Assembly: GCF_023573145.1 (NCBI RefSeq)
Contig: NZ_CP097635.1
Coordinates: forward strand, 372,001 to 436,000
Direction: 5' to 3'
Origin: Aquincola tertiaricarbonis
Lineage (GTDB): Bacteria > Pseudomonadota > Gammaproteobacteria > Burkholderiales > Burkholderiaceae_C
DNA: 64,000 nt
Of the stretch, positions 47,207-55,148 are shown piece after piece (position 1 is the stretch's first letter; each line of letters starts with the position of its first letter). The notes beneath the pieces are model-generated. The model was not told the DNA's origin. It saw nothing but the letters and a program-made list of their open reading frames with translations, and ran no database searches. Both the position numbers and the translations under genes were made by a program.

Positions 47207-48094
47207 ATGACCGGCACCAGCCTCCTGGCCGCGCTGAGGGCCTTCGACGCCACCGCCCGCGCCGGCAGCATGACCGCTGCCGCGCGTACGCTCGGGCTGC
47301 AGCAGCCCACGCTGTCGGCCCACATCCAGCGGCTCGAGCAGAGCCACGGCGTCGAGCTGTTCCGGCGCCGCGGCCGGCGCCTCGAACTCACCGACTTCGG
47401 CCGAACCCTGCTGGAGCACACGCGGCGCGTCTTCAGCGCCGAGGAGGATGCCCACGCCTTGCTGCTGGCCGCGCAGAACCGATATGCCGGCCGGCTGGTC
47501 ATCCACGCAATCGGACCCTACAACCTCGTGCCGATCCTGCGTGTCTTCGCACGGCGGCATCCGCAGGTGAACCTCGTCGTGCGGGTCGGCGATTCACGGT
47601 CGATCGCCTCACGCATCCTCGATCATCAGGGCGATGTCGGCCTGGTGCTCAACCCGGTGGACGACCCGGCGCTGGAGTGCGTCGAGCACCGCCGGCAAGC
47701 GCTGGTGGTCTTCGCGGCGGCCGATCATCCGCTGGCCCGGCGCGCCGCCCTGACGATGGCCGATCTGCAGCATCAGCGCTTCGTGATCCGCGAGGAAGGC
47801 TCGACGACACGCCGGGTGTTCGAAGACGCGATGCGGCGCCGCGGCCTGGGTTTCCAGGTGGCCATCGAGATGGGCAGCCGCGAGGCGGTGCGCGAGGCCG
47901 TGGCCCAGAGCATGGGCCTGGGCGTGGTGGCCGAGCCGGCCTACGTGCCGGACGCCCGGCTGGTGCGCCTGCCGGTGCAGGACAGCGACATGGCCACGCA
48001 CGTGCACCTGGTGTGCCGGCGCGAACGGCGGCCCTCGCCGCTGGTGGCCACCTTCTTTGACATCGCCGCCGAGTTTCGTGCCGCGTCGAGTTGA
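47207..48094 (+). CDS. ptxE: LysR-family regulator of the ptx operon (PtxE-like)
   Basis: A 295-aa LysR regulator: HTH (LLAALRAFDATARAGSMTAA, LGLQQPTLSAHIQRLEQ) and effector domain with AIGPYNLVPILRVFARRHPQ and REEGSTTRRVFEDAMRRRG. LysR regulators of this subgroup accompany phosphonate and phosphite gene clusters; in known ptx operons PtxE is such a protein, normally at the 3' end, whereas here it is divergent from ptxA. I chose the Met at 47207; upstream codons in the frame overlap the ptxA promoter. Confidence 0.8.
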   Translation: MTGTSLLAALRAFDATARAGSMTAAARTLGLQQPTLSAHIQRLEQSHGVELFRRRGRRLELTDFGRTLLEHTRRVFSAEEDAHALLLAAQNRYAGRLVIHAIGPYNLVPILRVFARRHPQVNLVVRVGDSRSIASRILDHQGDVGLVLNPVDDPALECVEHRRQALVVFAAADHPLARRAALTMADLQHQRFVIREEGSTTRRVFEDAMRRRGLGFQVAIEMGSREAVREAVAQSMGLGVVAEPAYVPDARLVRLPVQDSDMATHVHLVCRRERRPSPLVATFFDIAAEFRAASS

Positions 48095-48294
48095 CCTGCG
48101 CGCCAGGCGGGACGGCGCCTTGCCAAAGGTCGATCGACCCGCTGCAGCACCTCGCACTGACATCAAGTCGCTAGACTGGCCGCCGACACACCCTGGATGC
48201 AGTCAACTCGCCCGATGCCAGAGCCATCCGAACACCCGGCCCCCGGCGGAGTTGGCCCCGCCCCGGACAGCACAGCGGCAACCGGGCGTGCGCT

Positions 48295-50343
48295 GGCGCA
48301 TAGGAATTTCAAACGGTCTGGTCTGTGAAAAGCCTGGAAAGCCCGACTCAGCCCTGGGTGGGCAGCCGATGCCTGCCTGGATGGCTTGGAACTGGCGCCT
48401 GAGCCGTTGCCTTGTCTGGATTCGGCCCGCCCTGACGGCTCGCCTCGCGCTCGTTGGGCCTTGATCTCGGGGTTGACCCTGTGTTTTCCGCCATCCAGTC
48501 CGCACGCGGGCGCAGCGCCACCGGCCACTGGCGCCAGGCTGCGCAGCCCTTTGTGATGTGTACGGTGTCCGGGACGGTCGACGCGGCTCAGGCGGCTTCA
48601 GTCTTGCCGCGCCTCGCGCGCTCGGCCTCTGGGCGGCGGCTGCGGATCCAGTCCCAGGTGGGTCAGGATCTTCTCGATCACCGGTCGCTCCAGGATGGCC
48701 GCGATGATCTTGAGCTCCCCGGCGCCGCAGTTGGGGCAGTGCTGCATGTCGATGTCGAACACGCGCTTGAGTAGCCGCGCCCAAGCAATTCGGTGCGGTC
48801 GGTCCGGCCGGTCCGGGTTAGTCTCGGTCTGGACCACGCATTCGCTGGCGGCAACGGCTGCGGTGGCCCGTTCCTCCACCTCGGGCCCTTGCGGCACCAC
48901 CAGGGACCGCAGCTTGGCGTTGGGCGCCAGCACGCCGTGGAACCTGATGAGATGCAGACGCGGCCGGGGAACCAGCGCCGCAAGCCGCCGCATGAACTCC
49001 AGCGGGCTCAAGACCCGATGCGTCGTGCCGTCGCGCCACGGTGTCTTCAGCTTCAGCTCGACCTGCCCGGCGGCATTGACCTGCACCCGTTCGTCGGAAA
49101 GCGCCGGGCGGGTGATGTAGCGGCACAGCTGTTCCAGCCGCTTGCGGTCATGGGCTTCGACCCGCACCGCGGCGTGCAGGCTGAATCCGTCGATGTCGGC
49201 GCACAGCGGCTGGCGGGCCGAGTCCTCGCGCGGCATCGCGCCTCTCAGGGTCAGCACCTTCTGCCCGGCGCGCGGCCCGAAGGCGATTCGGTAGGTGATG
49301 GCCGCGGCCTGCAGCGGCCGCAGCGTGCGCGCCTCCTCGCCGTCGGCATCCGGCTCGGCCAGGTAGGTCTGGCCCATGTCTTCGACCAGCACGCCCCGGC
49401 GCGTGAGCATCTTCATCAGCCGGGCGATGACGGTCTGCAGCAGCGCGTGCAATTCGTCGTCGGTGGGCGCATCCGCCTCAATGAAGGCCGGCGAACCATC
49501 GGCGTCGCAGCAGTACACCCCGTCCAGTACCAGACAGTGCAGGTGGATGTTGAGGTTGGCGGCCGAGCCAAAGCGCTGGATCAGCGTGACGGCGCCGCCG
49601 TGACCTTCGTCAGCCTTGAGCCCCGCCTGCCGCAGCAGATGTCGCGTGACCACGCGCTGCACCACCTGCAGCACCGGCGTGACCAGTTCCGGCTGCGCGG
49701 CCAGCAGCACGCGCAGCGGGATCGGCAGCGACAGCACCCATTGCCGCACCGGCACGTGCGGGATGACGTGGTCGACCAGGTGCGCAGCGGTCTGCGACAT
49801 GCGCCGGGCGCCGCAAGAGGGGCAGAATCCCCGGCGCTTGCAGCTGAAGGCCAGCAGCTTGTCGTGGCCGCACTCGCCGCAGCGTAGCCGCAGGAATCCA
49901 TGCGCCAGGATGCCGCACTCGAGGAAGGCGTCGAACTCGTCCTTGATGAACCGCGGCAACTCGGCGTCCGTGCTGGCCTCGGTGTGGGCGATGAAGCTGG
50001 CCGCATGCTGCTGGACCAGGCGGTACAGCGTGGTCTGCTCCGGTCGGTGGCGTTCGTAGTGGAGCCGGCTGGCCAAGCCGGGTAAGGAACCGGGCTGGCG
50101 GGCGGCGTGCACGGCATGCAGAGGACTCGATGGGGACCTCTACCGTCCCAGCATCGCCCTGCACTCGCCATCGCCCTTCGGTCGGGCTTGTGGGTGCAAG
50201 AAGATGGCCCTCCACCGGGTGCAGCCGGTTGGGGTGGGCCAGCCCCGGCGGGAGTCCGTCGTTCACCTTAGTGCCGATATCCCCGTGCTTTTGAGGTCGT
50301 TCCTGGCCGACGCCATCGTCACATCGCTTCAGGATCCACGCTC
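48295..50343 (-). mobile_element. IS91-family element, copy 3, apparently full length
   Basis: Conserved end GGCGCATAGGAATTTC at 48295 as in copies 1 and 2. It includes the complete transposase and about 230 bases beyond its start. The right limit is placed where traG sequence (CCCCAGGAGCG) begins at 50344, giving about 2.05 kb, a usual IS91-family size. The exact terIS is not recognised. Confidence 0.75.
48598..50112 (-). CDS. tnpA: IS91-family rolling-circle transposase (HUH, Y2_Tnp)
   Basis: A 504-aa transposase. The N-terminal zinc-binding domain (residues about 25-110) has CGECGHDKLLAFSCKRRGFC and a following CGAR. Then comes the HUH domain with NLNIHLHCLVLDGVY and the Tyr nucleophile in QLCRYITRPALSDERV; the C-terminus has another Cys pair (HCPNCGAG). 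IS91/ISCR enzymes nick at oriIS and move DNA as single strands, often carrying flanking DNA when terIS is missed. A GTG at 50112 is used as start; no strong RBS is seen. Confidence 0.93.
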   Translation of the reverse strand: MHAARQPGSLPGLASRLHYERHRPEQTTLYRLVQQHAASFIAHTEASTDAELPRFIKDEFDAFLECGILAHGFLRLRCGECGHDKLLAFSCKRRGFCPSCGARRMSQTAAHLVDHVIPHVPVRQWVLSLPIPLRVLLAAQPELVTPVLQVVQRVVTRHLLRQAGLKADEGHGGAVTLIQRFGSAANLNIHLHCLVLDGVYCCDADGSPAFIEADAPTDDELHALLQTVIARLMKMLTRRGVLVEDMGQTYLAEPDADGEEARTLRPLQAAAITYRIAFGPRAGQKVLTLRGAMPREDSARQPLCADIDGFSLHAAVRVEAHDRKRLEQLCRYITRPALSDERVQVNAAGQVELKLKTPWRDGTTHRVLSPLEFMRRLAALVPRPRLHLIRFHGVLAPNAKLRSLVVPQGPEVEERATAAVAASECVVQTETNPDRPDRPHRIAWARLLKRVFDIDMQHCPNCGAGELKIIAAILERPVIEKILTHLGLDPQPPPRGRAREARQD

Positions 50344-50713
50344 CCCCAGGAGCGACGCATGTGGGAGATCTACGCCTACCAGAACGCCGACAGCCTGTTC
50401 GGCATCTTCAACGCTGCGGCAGCCATCCACGGCTCCGGCGACTACATGGCGGCCGTCGCCGCCGTGGCCTTCTGCGGGTTCATCGCGGCCCTGGTGGCCT
50501 ACGCCTTCGCGCCCGAGAAGCTGCAGGGCTGGAAGTGGCTGGCCACGGTGCTGCTGGTGTTCTCCGTACTCATCGTGCCGCGGGTGACCGTGGGCGTCGT
50601 CGACAAGACCGGCGGATCCGCCGTCAAGGTGGTGGCCAACGTCCCGTTCGGCGTGGCCTTCCTCGGCAGCGTCACCAGCACGGTCGGGCACACGCTCACG
50701 GGCCTGTTCGAGA
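50344..50713 (+). repeat. second copy of the 370-bp duplicated traG 5' region
   Basis: Partner of 23377-23746, with six synonymous differences. This copy is continuous with the full traG, while its upstream neighbour is IS91 copy 3 rather than traH. Confidence 0.9.
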
Positions 50714-53133
50714 CGGCCTTCCAGGTCATTCCGGGCGTCGGCGCCCTGCCGAGCGAACTGAGCTACGAGAAGAACGGCCTGATGTTCGGCAACCGCCTCA
50801 TCCGGGAGACAGGCGGCGTCGCCTTCCAGGATCCGAACTTCCGCACGGACCTGGTCAACTTCATCCACAACTGCACGATGTACGACCTGATCGACGGCAC
50901 GGTCGATCCGGGCACGTTCTCGAGCTCGGACGACGTGTGGGCGCTGATGGCATCGCCCAACCCGGCCCGTTTCACGACCTTGACCAGCGCCGGCGGCTCG
51001 ATCACCGTCGACACCTGCCCGAACGCCTACACGAACCTCAACGGCCGGCTTCCCGCGCAACTGACCCGCATCCAGGGCAAGCTCGCCTTCCAGCTGAATC
51101 CGACACTGCCGGCGGCGGCCGCCAATGCCGCCATTGCCGGGCAAATCCAGCAGGCCTACCTGAAGAACAGCATCGCGACCGCGGCCGCGACGGCGGCCGA
51201 CCTGATCCGCCAGAACGCGGTGCTGAATGCGATCAACGACACCAGCAACATCATCGGTCAGAAGGTGAACGACCCTGCGGCCATGGTGCTGGCCGTCGGG
51301 CGGGCTCAGTCCGTGGCGCAGCAGAACGCGGCCTGGCTGAATGCAGGCAAGGTGGCCGAGCAGGCGCTGCCGGTGTTCCGCAACGTGATCGAGGCCATCA
51401 CCTACGCGCTGTTCCCCCTTCTCGTCCTGCTGATGCTGCTGACCAGCGGGCGCGAGACCATGCTGGCCTTCAAGGGCTACGCCGCGGTGCTGATCTGGAT
51501 CCAGCTTTGGCCGCCGTTGTATGCCGTGCTCAACTACATGGCATCGATCTACGCCGCCTACGACCTGGCGGCGGCGGCTGACCTGGGCAGCGGCGCCAAG
51601 GCCCTGTCGCTGCAGACGGCATCGACGATCTACTCCCGGGCGATCTCCGGCGAGGCCGTTATCGGCTACCTCGCCATCAGCATCCCGTTCATCGCCTGGG
51701 CCGCGCTCAAGCGGATGGAGACCTTTGGCACCGCGCTGGTGGGCGGTCTCTCGGGCCTGCAGTCGATGGTGGCCGGCGCCACGGCGGGTGCCGCCGCCGG
51801 CAACCTGAGCATGGGCAATGTCTCGATGGACCAGATCCGGCTCGCGCCGAACCGGACGTCCGCGTTCATGAGCAACTGGCAGAACGACATCAGTGGCAAC
51901 ACCTTTTCGTCGAACACGCTGACCGGCCGGACTGCCGTGAGCCTGCTGCGCAACCAGGGCTACGCGTCCCGGGTCGTCTCGATGCGCGTGAGCGAACAGG
52001 ACGTGCAGGACGCCAGCCGCCAGGTCGACGCAGCCCGAAGCGAAGCGGTCGCCGCCAGCACCGAACGCTCGGCGGTGCTGTCCGAGGCATTCACCAAGGG
52101 CTTGGCAAAGCTGAAGTCATCGCGAAGCAGCACGGGGTCGACATCCAGCAGCTTCGAGCAGTTGGGGCAAACCATCGATCGGCTGGATCAGATCTCCCGA
52201 AGCGTTTCCGAGTCCACTGGGCTGACACAGTCTCAGGTTGCTCGCATTGCGCTTGGCGTTACAGGTCACGCCGGATTCAATGCGCGGTTCGTTGGCGCCC
52301 AACTGAACGCGAGTGCAGACAAGACCTACCTGTCCGGACTGAGTGCAGACGAGCGGAAGGTGCTTGGTGCGCTCACGTCCGAGCAGGCCTCGGAGTTCAA
52401 GCAGTTCGGCGATCGTGTGTCGCGCGACAGTTCCGTCGCGAGCCTTGTAGCCACCGATGCTCGCGAAGCACGCGAACTGTCGTCGAGGATCGCCACCACA
52501 ACCGCGCGCTCCGCCCGCGCAGATGCTTCCCTTGCCGATCGCACCGCGTTCTCTGAGCGGCTTGCCGTGGCCAGGGAGAGAGGCGATTCGATTTCAATCG
52601 ACATTGCGCAGGATCCCTACAACCTGGCGATGTTCACTCGGTACGCTGAGCAGTACGGTGGTACCAGCGCGTCCGCTCAACAACTGCTGAGCGCTGAACT
52701 TGCCCGACAGGCGCTGGCTCCAACCCGAAACTTCAGCGACGGCACTGGCATGCCGTCATCCTTCGACGACGTCCGCCATCTGTACACGACCAACAGCGGT
52801 GACCCTCGCATCACGCCGGACATTGACGCTACATATCGAAGAGCGACGGGCACGGTTCGTCAGGCTCCTCTTCCAGTTTCTCCACCGGCACAACCTGCGC
52901 CCGAACCAAGCGACGCTCGCCAGCAGATTCAGACGTCGTCGGACGATCTCCGTGGCCGAACTGCTGCTCGACGGCAAGAGTTCGATGACGAGCGGAGCCC
53001 CGGGCGCGCCGACGACGGCACGATTTCCCCACGGCAGTCGCTGTTCAAAGGCACCGCAAGGCAAGTGGCCCGGGACGCGGCCGAGACCTTCCAAGATGCC
53101 AAAGACGCGGTGAAGGGGATCATCAAGCGGTAG
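50359..53133 (+). CDS. traG: TraG, F-type mating-pair stabilisation membrane protein
   Basis: A 924-aa TraG homologue. N-terminal membrane helices are at residues about 28-48 and 58-80, then a periplasmic Cys-containing loop (VNFIHNCTMYDLIDGTVDPG, FTTLTSAGGSITVDTCPNAY). A second helix group is at about 345-460 (ITYALFPLLVLLMLL, YAAVLIWIQLWPPLYAVLNY), followed by a long Ser/Arg/Gln-rich cytoplasmic or periplasmic tail. The N-terminal half is needed for pilus assembly, the tail for mating stabilisation. RBS AGGAG is kept, but the upstream traH promoter context was replaced by an IS. Confidence 0.92.
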   Translation: MWEIYAYQNADSLFGIFNAAAAIHGSGDYMAAVAAVAFCGFIAALVAYAFAPEKLQGWKWLATVLLVFSVLIVPRVTVGVVDKTGGSAVKVVANVPFGVAFLGSVTSTVGHTLTGLFETAFQVIPGVGALPSELSYEKNGLMFGNRLIRETGGVAFQDPNFRTDLVNFIHNCTMYDLIDGTVDPGTFSSSDDVWALMASPNPARFTTLTSAGGSITVDTCPNAYTNLNGRLPAQLTRIQGKLAFQLNPTLPAAAANAAIAGQIQQAYLKNSIATAAATAADLIRQNAVLNAINDTSNIIGQKVNDPAAMVLAVGRAQSVAQQNAAWLNAGKVAEQALPVFRNVIEAITYALFPLLVLLMLLTSGRETMLAFKGYAAVLIWIQLWPPLYAVLNYMASIYAAYDLAAAADLGSGAKALSLQTASTIYSRAISGEAVIGYLAISIPFIAWAALKRMETFGTALVGGLSGLQSMVAGATAGAAAGNLSMGNVSMDQIRLAPNRTSAFMSNWQNDISGNTFSSNTLTGRTAVSLLRNQGYASRVVSMRVSEQDVQDASRQVDAARSEAVAASTERSAVLSEAFTKGLAKLKSSRSSTGSTSSSFEQLGQTIDRLDQISRSVSESTGLTQSQVARIALGVTGHAGFNARFVGAQLNASADKTYLSGLSADERKVLGALTSEQASEFKQFGDRVSRDSSVASLVATDAREARELSSRIATTTARSARADASLADRTAFSERLAVARERGDSISIDIAQDPYNLAMFTRYAEQYGGTSASAQQLLSAELARQALAPTRNFSDGTGMPSSFDDVRHLYTTNSGDPRITPDIDATYRRATGTVRQAPLPVSPPAQPAPEPSDARQQIQTSSDDLRGRTAARRQEFDDERSPGRADDGTISPRQSLFKGTARQVARDAAETFQDAKDAVKGIIKR

Positions 53134-53454
53134 TCAATCGGGCCCGCGAGATGGCGGGTCCCCCTCAGGCGGCTTCATGAAGGGTGGGTGTCCCTTGTCG
53201 CGCCAATAGTTGGCCGCGAGGTCCTCGGAAGTCACGCCGGAACCTGGAATGGGATTGCCTGTGAGCGATCGAGACACCTGCCCCCGCCCAATCTTGAGCA
53301 GCGCACCCCCCACTGCAGCCCCTACGAGGGCGCCGACCGCCGCGAGGACAAGCCGCGTGGCCAAAGCTTCGTCCTGCCCTATCGCCCACCCGGCCAGGGC
53401 ACCCGCAAGGACAAGCACCAAGAAGGCCAGCATTCGCATTTGAAGTGAGGTCAA
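53134..53454 (-). CDS. small membrane protein of unknown function, 106 aa
   Basis: Not recognised. Two hydrophobic segments (LAFLVLVLAGALAGWAIG; LVLAAVGALVGAAVGGALL) with Gly-zipper character, then a polar tail (TSEDLAANYWRDKGHPPFMK). Convergent with traG: the two stop codons abut without a spacer. It may be an exclusion or accessory protein of the element, judged by place only. Confidence 0.55.
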   Translation of the reverse strand: MTSLQMRMLAFLVLVLAGALAGWAIGQDEALATRLVLAAVGALVGAAVGGALLKIGRGQVSRSLTGNPIPGSGVTSEDLAANYWRDKGHPPFMKPPEGDPPSRGPD

Positions 53455-53581
53455 CTCAAGCTCACGGAAAACAGTGTCCTAGCCTTTGAGCTTCACGCTG
53501 TTGCAGCCTGTGTCCGAAACGACCTTTGAGGGCCAACACCTGAGCCGTCTCTGGTCGGTCCGGAGGAAGCCTACACAAACA

Positions 53582-54856
53582 TCAGACTTCCGTGGTGCTC
53601 TCCCGCGTGGGCTCGCAGGGCACAGCGGGACGCTGCCCCGGAGTGCGGCAGTTCTTCAAGGAGTCCAGGTAGTCGGCCCAGGCACTCATCATGTCGCGCC
53701 GCTGTTCGATGAACTCCGCCCTGTCGTAGGCAGCTCCCAGCGGGCCGGACTTCCCATGTGCCAGCTGGGCCTCGATCACGTCCGGCGCCACGTTGAGCCG
53801 CTCCACCATCACGGTACGGGCCATCGCCCGGAATCCATGGGGAGTCATCGTCTCGTTGTCGAAGCCTAGCCGGCGCAGGGCAACCCGGACCGTGTTCTCG
53901 CTCATCGGCCGCTTGGCACTGATCAGGGACGGAAACACGTATCGCCCTCGGCCGGTCAGCGGCATCAGGTCCTTCAGAGCGTCTACAGCCTGGGTGGCGA
54001 GCGGAACCAGATGCGGCCTTCCGTTGATCTTCTCCAGCTTCGTCCGCTTCATCTTGGCGGAGGGAATCGCCCACATCTTTGCCTCGAGATCCAGCTCGGC
54101 CCACTCCATCTGCCGGATGTTCCCTGGCCGCTGGAAGAGCAGCGCCGACAGAAGCAGTGCCGCCCGGGTAACGGGGTGACCGTGGTAGCCGTCGATCGCG
54201 CGCATCAAGTCGCCGACCTGATCCGGTTCGACGATCGCCGAGACGTGTCTGGTCAGCACCGGCTTCAATGCGCCGCGCAGATCCGAAGCGGGGCTGCGCT
54301 CACAACGTCCGGTGGCAACGCCGTATCGAAACACCTGCCCGCAGGCCTCCAGCAGAGAGTGAGGCAGTTCGCGCGTGCCACGTGCCTCGACGCGCCGCAG
54401 CGTCTGCAGCAGCATCGGTGCGCCTATCTGGGAGAGCGGAAGCTTGCCCAGCCAGGGGAAGATGTCCTTCTCGAGGCGCTCCATCCAGCGCTTGGCGTAG
54501 TGATCGCTCCAGCCGACCTTCTTGGTCGCGTGGAACTCACGCGCGGTCACCTCGAAGCTGGCGTTGGCGTCGAACCGGGAACTGAGGCGCTCCACCTGCC
54601 GCGTGAGCACCGGATCTGCGCCGGACTGATGTTGCTTGCGCGCATCATCACGTGCGACCCTGGCCTCCTTCAGACCCAGATCTGGATAGGCCCCGAGGGC
54701 AAGGCGCTTCTCCTTCCCGTCGAAGCGGTACTTCCAGAACCAGCGCTTGGACCCAGAGGGCGAGACCTCCAGGTACAGACCGCCGGAATCGGCCAGGCGC
54801 ACGCGGGGCCTACCCGCGTCGCAACTCGCGTTCTTGCACTGCTTGTCGGTGAGCAT
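53582..54856 (-). CDS. int: P4-type tyrosine integrase of the element
   Basis: A 424-aa phage-integrase-family protein with the DUF4102 arm-binding N-terminus (MLTDKQCKNASCDAGRPRVR, GGLYLEVSPSGSKRWFWKYR). A SAM-like core domain follows, then the catalytic domain with Arg in LLFQRPGNIRQMEW, HGFR as the HxxR box, LAHG, and Tyr in AAYDRAEF. The Met at 54856 was chosen by homology of the arm domain. It lies 172 bases from the 3' end of tRNA-His, the usual arrangement for an element that integrates in that tRNA gene. Confidence 0.93.
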   Translation of the reverse strand: MLTDKQCKNASCDAGRPRVRLADSGGLYLEVSPSGSKRWFWKYRFDGKEKRLALGAYPDLGLKEARVARDDARKQHQSGADPVLTRQVERLSSRFDANASFEVTAREFHATKKVGWSDHYAKRWMERLEKDIFPWLGKLPLSQIGAPMLLQTLRRVEARGTRELPHSLLEACGQVFRYGVATGRCERSPASDLRGALKPVLTRHVSAIVEPDQVGDLMRAIDGYHGHPVTRAALLLSALLFQRPGNIRQMEWAELDLEAKMWAIPSAKMKRTKLEKINGRPHLVPLATQAVDALKDLMPLTGRGRYVFPSLISAKRPMSENTVRVALRRLGFDNETMTPHGFRAMARTVMVERLNVAPDVIEAQLAHGKSGPLGAAYDRAEFIEQRRDMMSAWADYLDSLKNCRTPGQRPAVPCEPTRESTTEV

Positions 54857-54915
54857 GGGGGAACAAAACGTCAAATGGCTGCGAACACGCCATTTGTTCC
54901 CCCAGATGTTCCCCC
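54857..54915. promoter_or_regulatory. nested inverted and direct repeats at the integrase promoter
   Basis: GGGGGAACA (54857-54865) pairs with TGTTCCCCC (54895-54903), and CAAATGG (54872-54878) with CCATTTG (54890-54896). A further direct copy TGTTCCCCC lies at 54907-54915. Likely arm-type integrase sites or an autoregulatory operator. Confidence 0.55.
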
Positions 54916-55028
54916 AACTTCGCTGCGCTGCCGTGGGACGACAGGAGCCTTCCTGACTCAAGCGACTGTCTAAGTCGTTGTTTTAGCGGGAAGTTCGGTC
55001 CGGCATGGGACCCGATGAAACGCTGGGA

Positions 55029-55104
55029 TGGGGTGGCTGATGGGACTCGAACCCACGACGACCAGAATCACAATCTGGGACTCTACCAACTGAGCTACAG
55101 CCAC
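55029..55104 (-). tRNA. tRNA-His (GTG)
   Basis: On the minus strand: acceptor GTGGCTG/CAGCCAC, D-arm GCTCAGTTGGTAGAGT, anticodon stem-loop CCAGA-TTGTGAT-TCTGG with anticodon GTG, T-arm GTGGG-TTCGAGT-CCCAT, discriminator C and encoded CCA. A G precedes the acceptor (G-1, base 55105) opposite the C discriminator, the identity mark of tRNA-His. Its 3' end faces the integrase and is the presumed attachment site. Confidence 0.95.
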
Positions 55105-55122
55105 CGCAGAGCCGATGAGTAT

Positions 55123-55140
55123 AGCCCACCTTCGTGGGCT
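55123..55140. terminator. hairpin between ppiD and tRNA-His
   Basis: AGCCCAC-CTTC-GTGGGCT, a 7-bp stem. It is 9 bases after the ppiD stop (minus strand) but has no T-run in that direction. It may be a weak terminator or a processing site before the tRNA. Confidence 0.4.
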
Positions 55141-55148
55141 TTCAAGCA

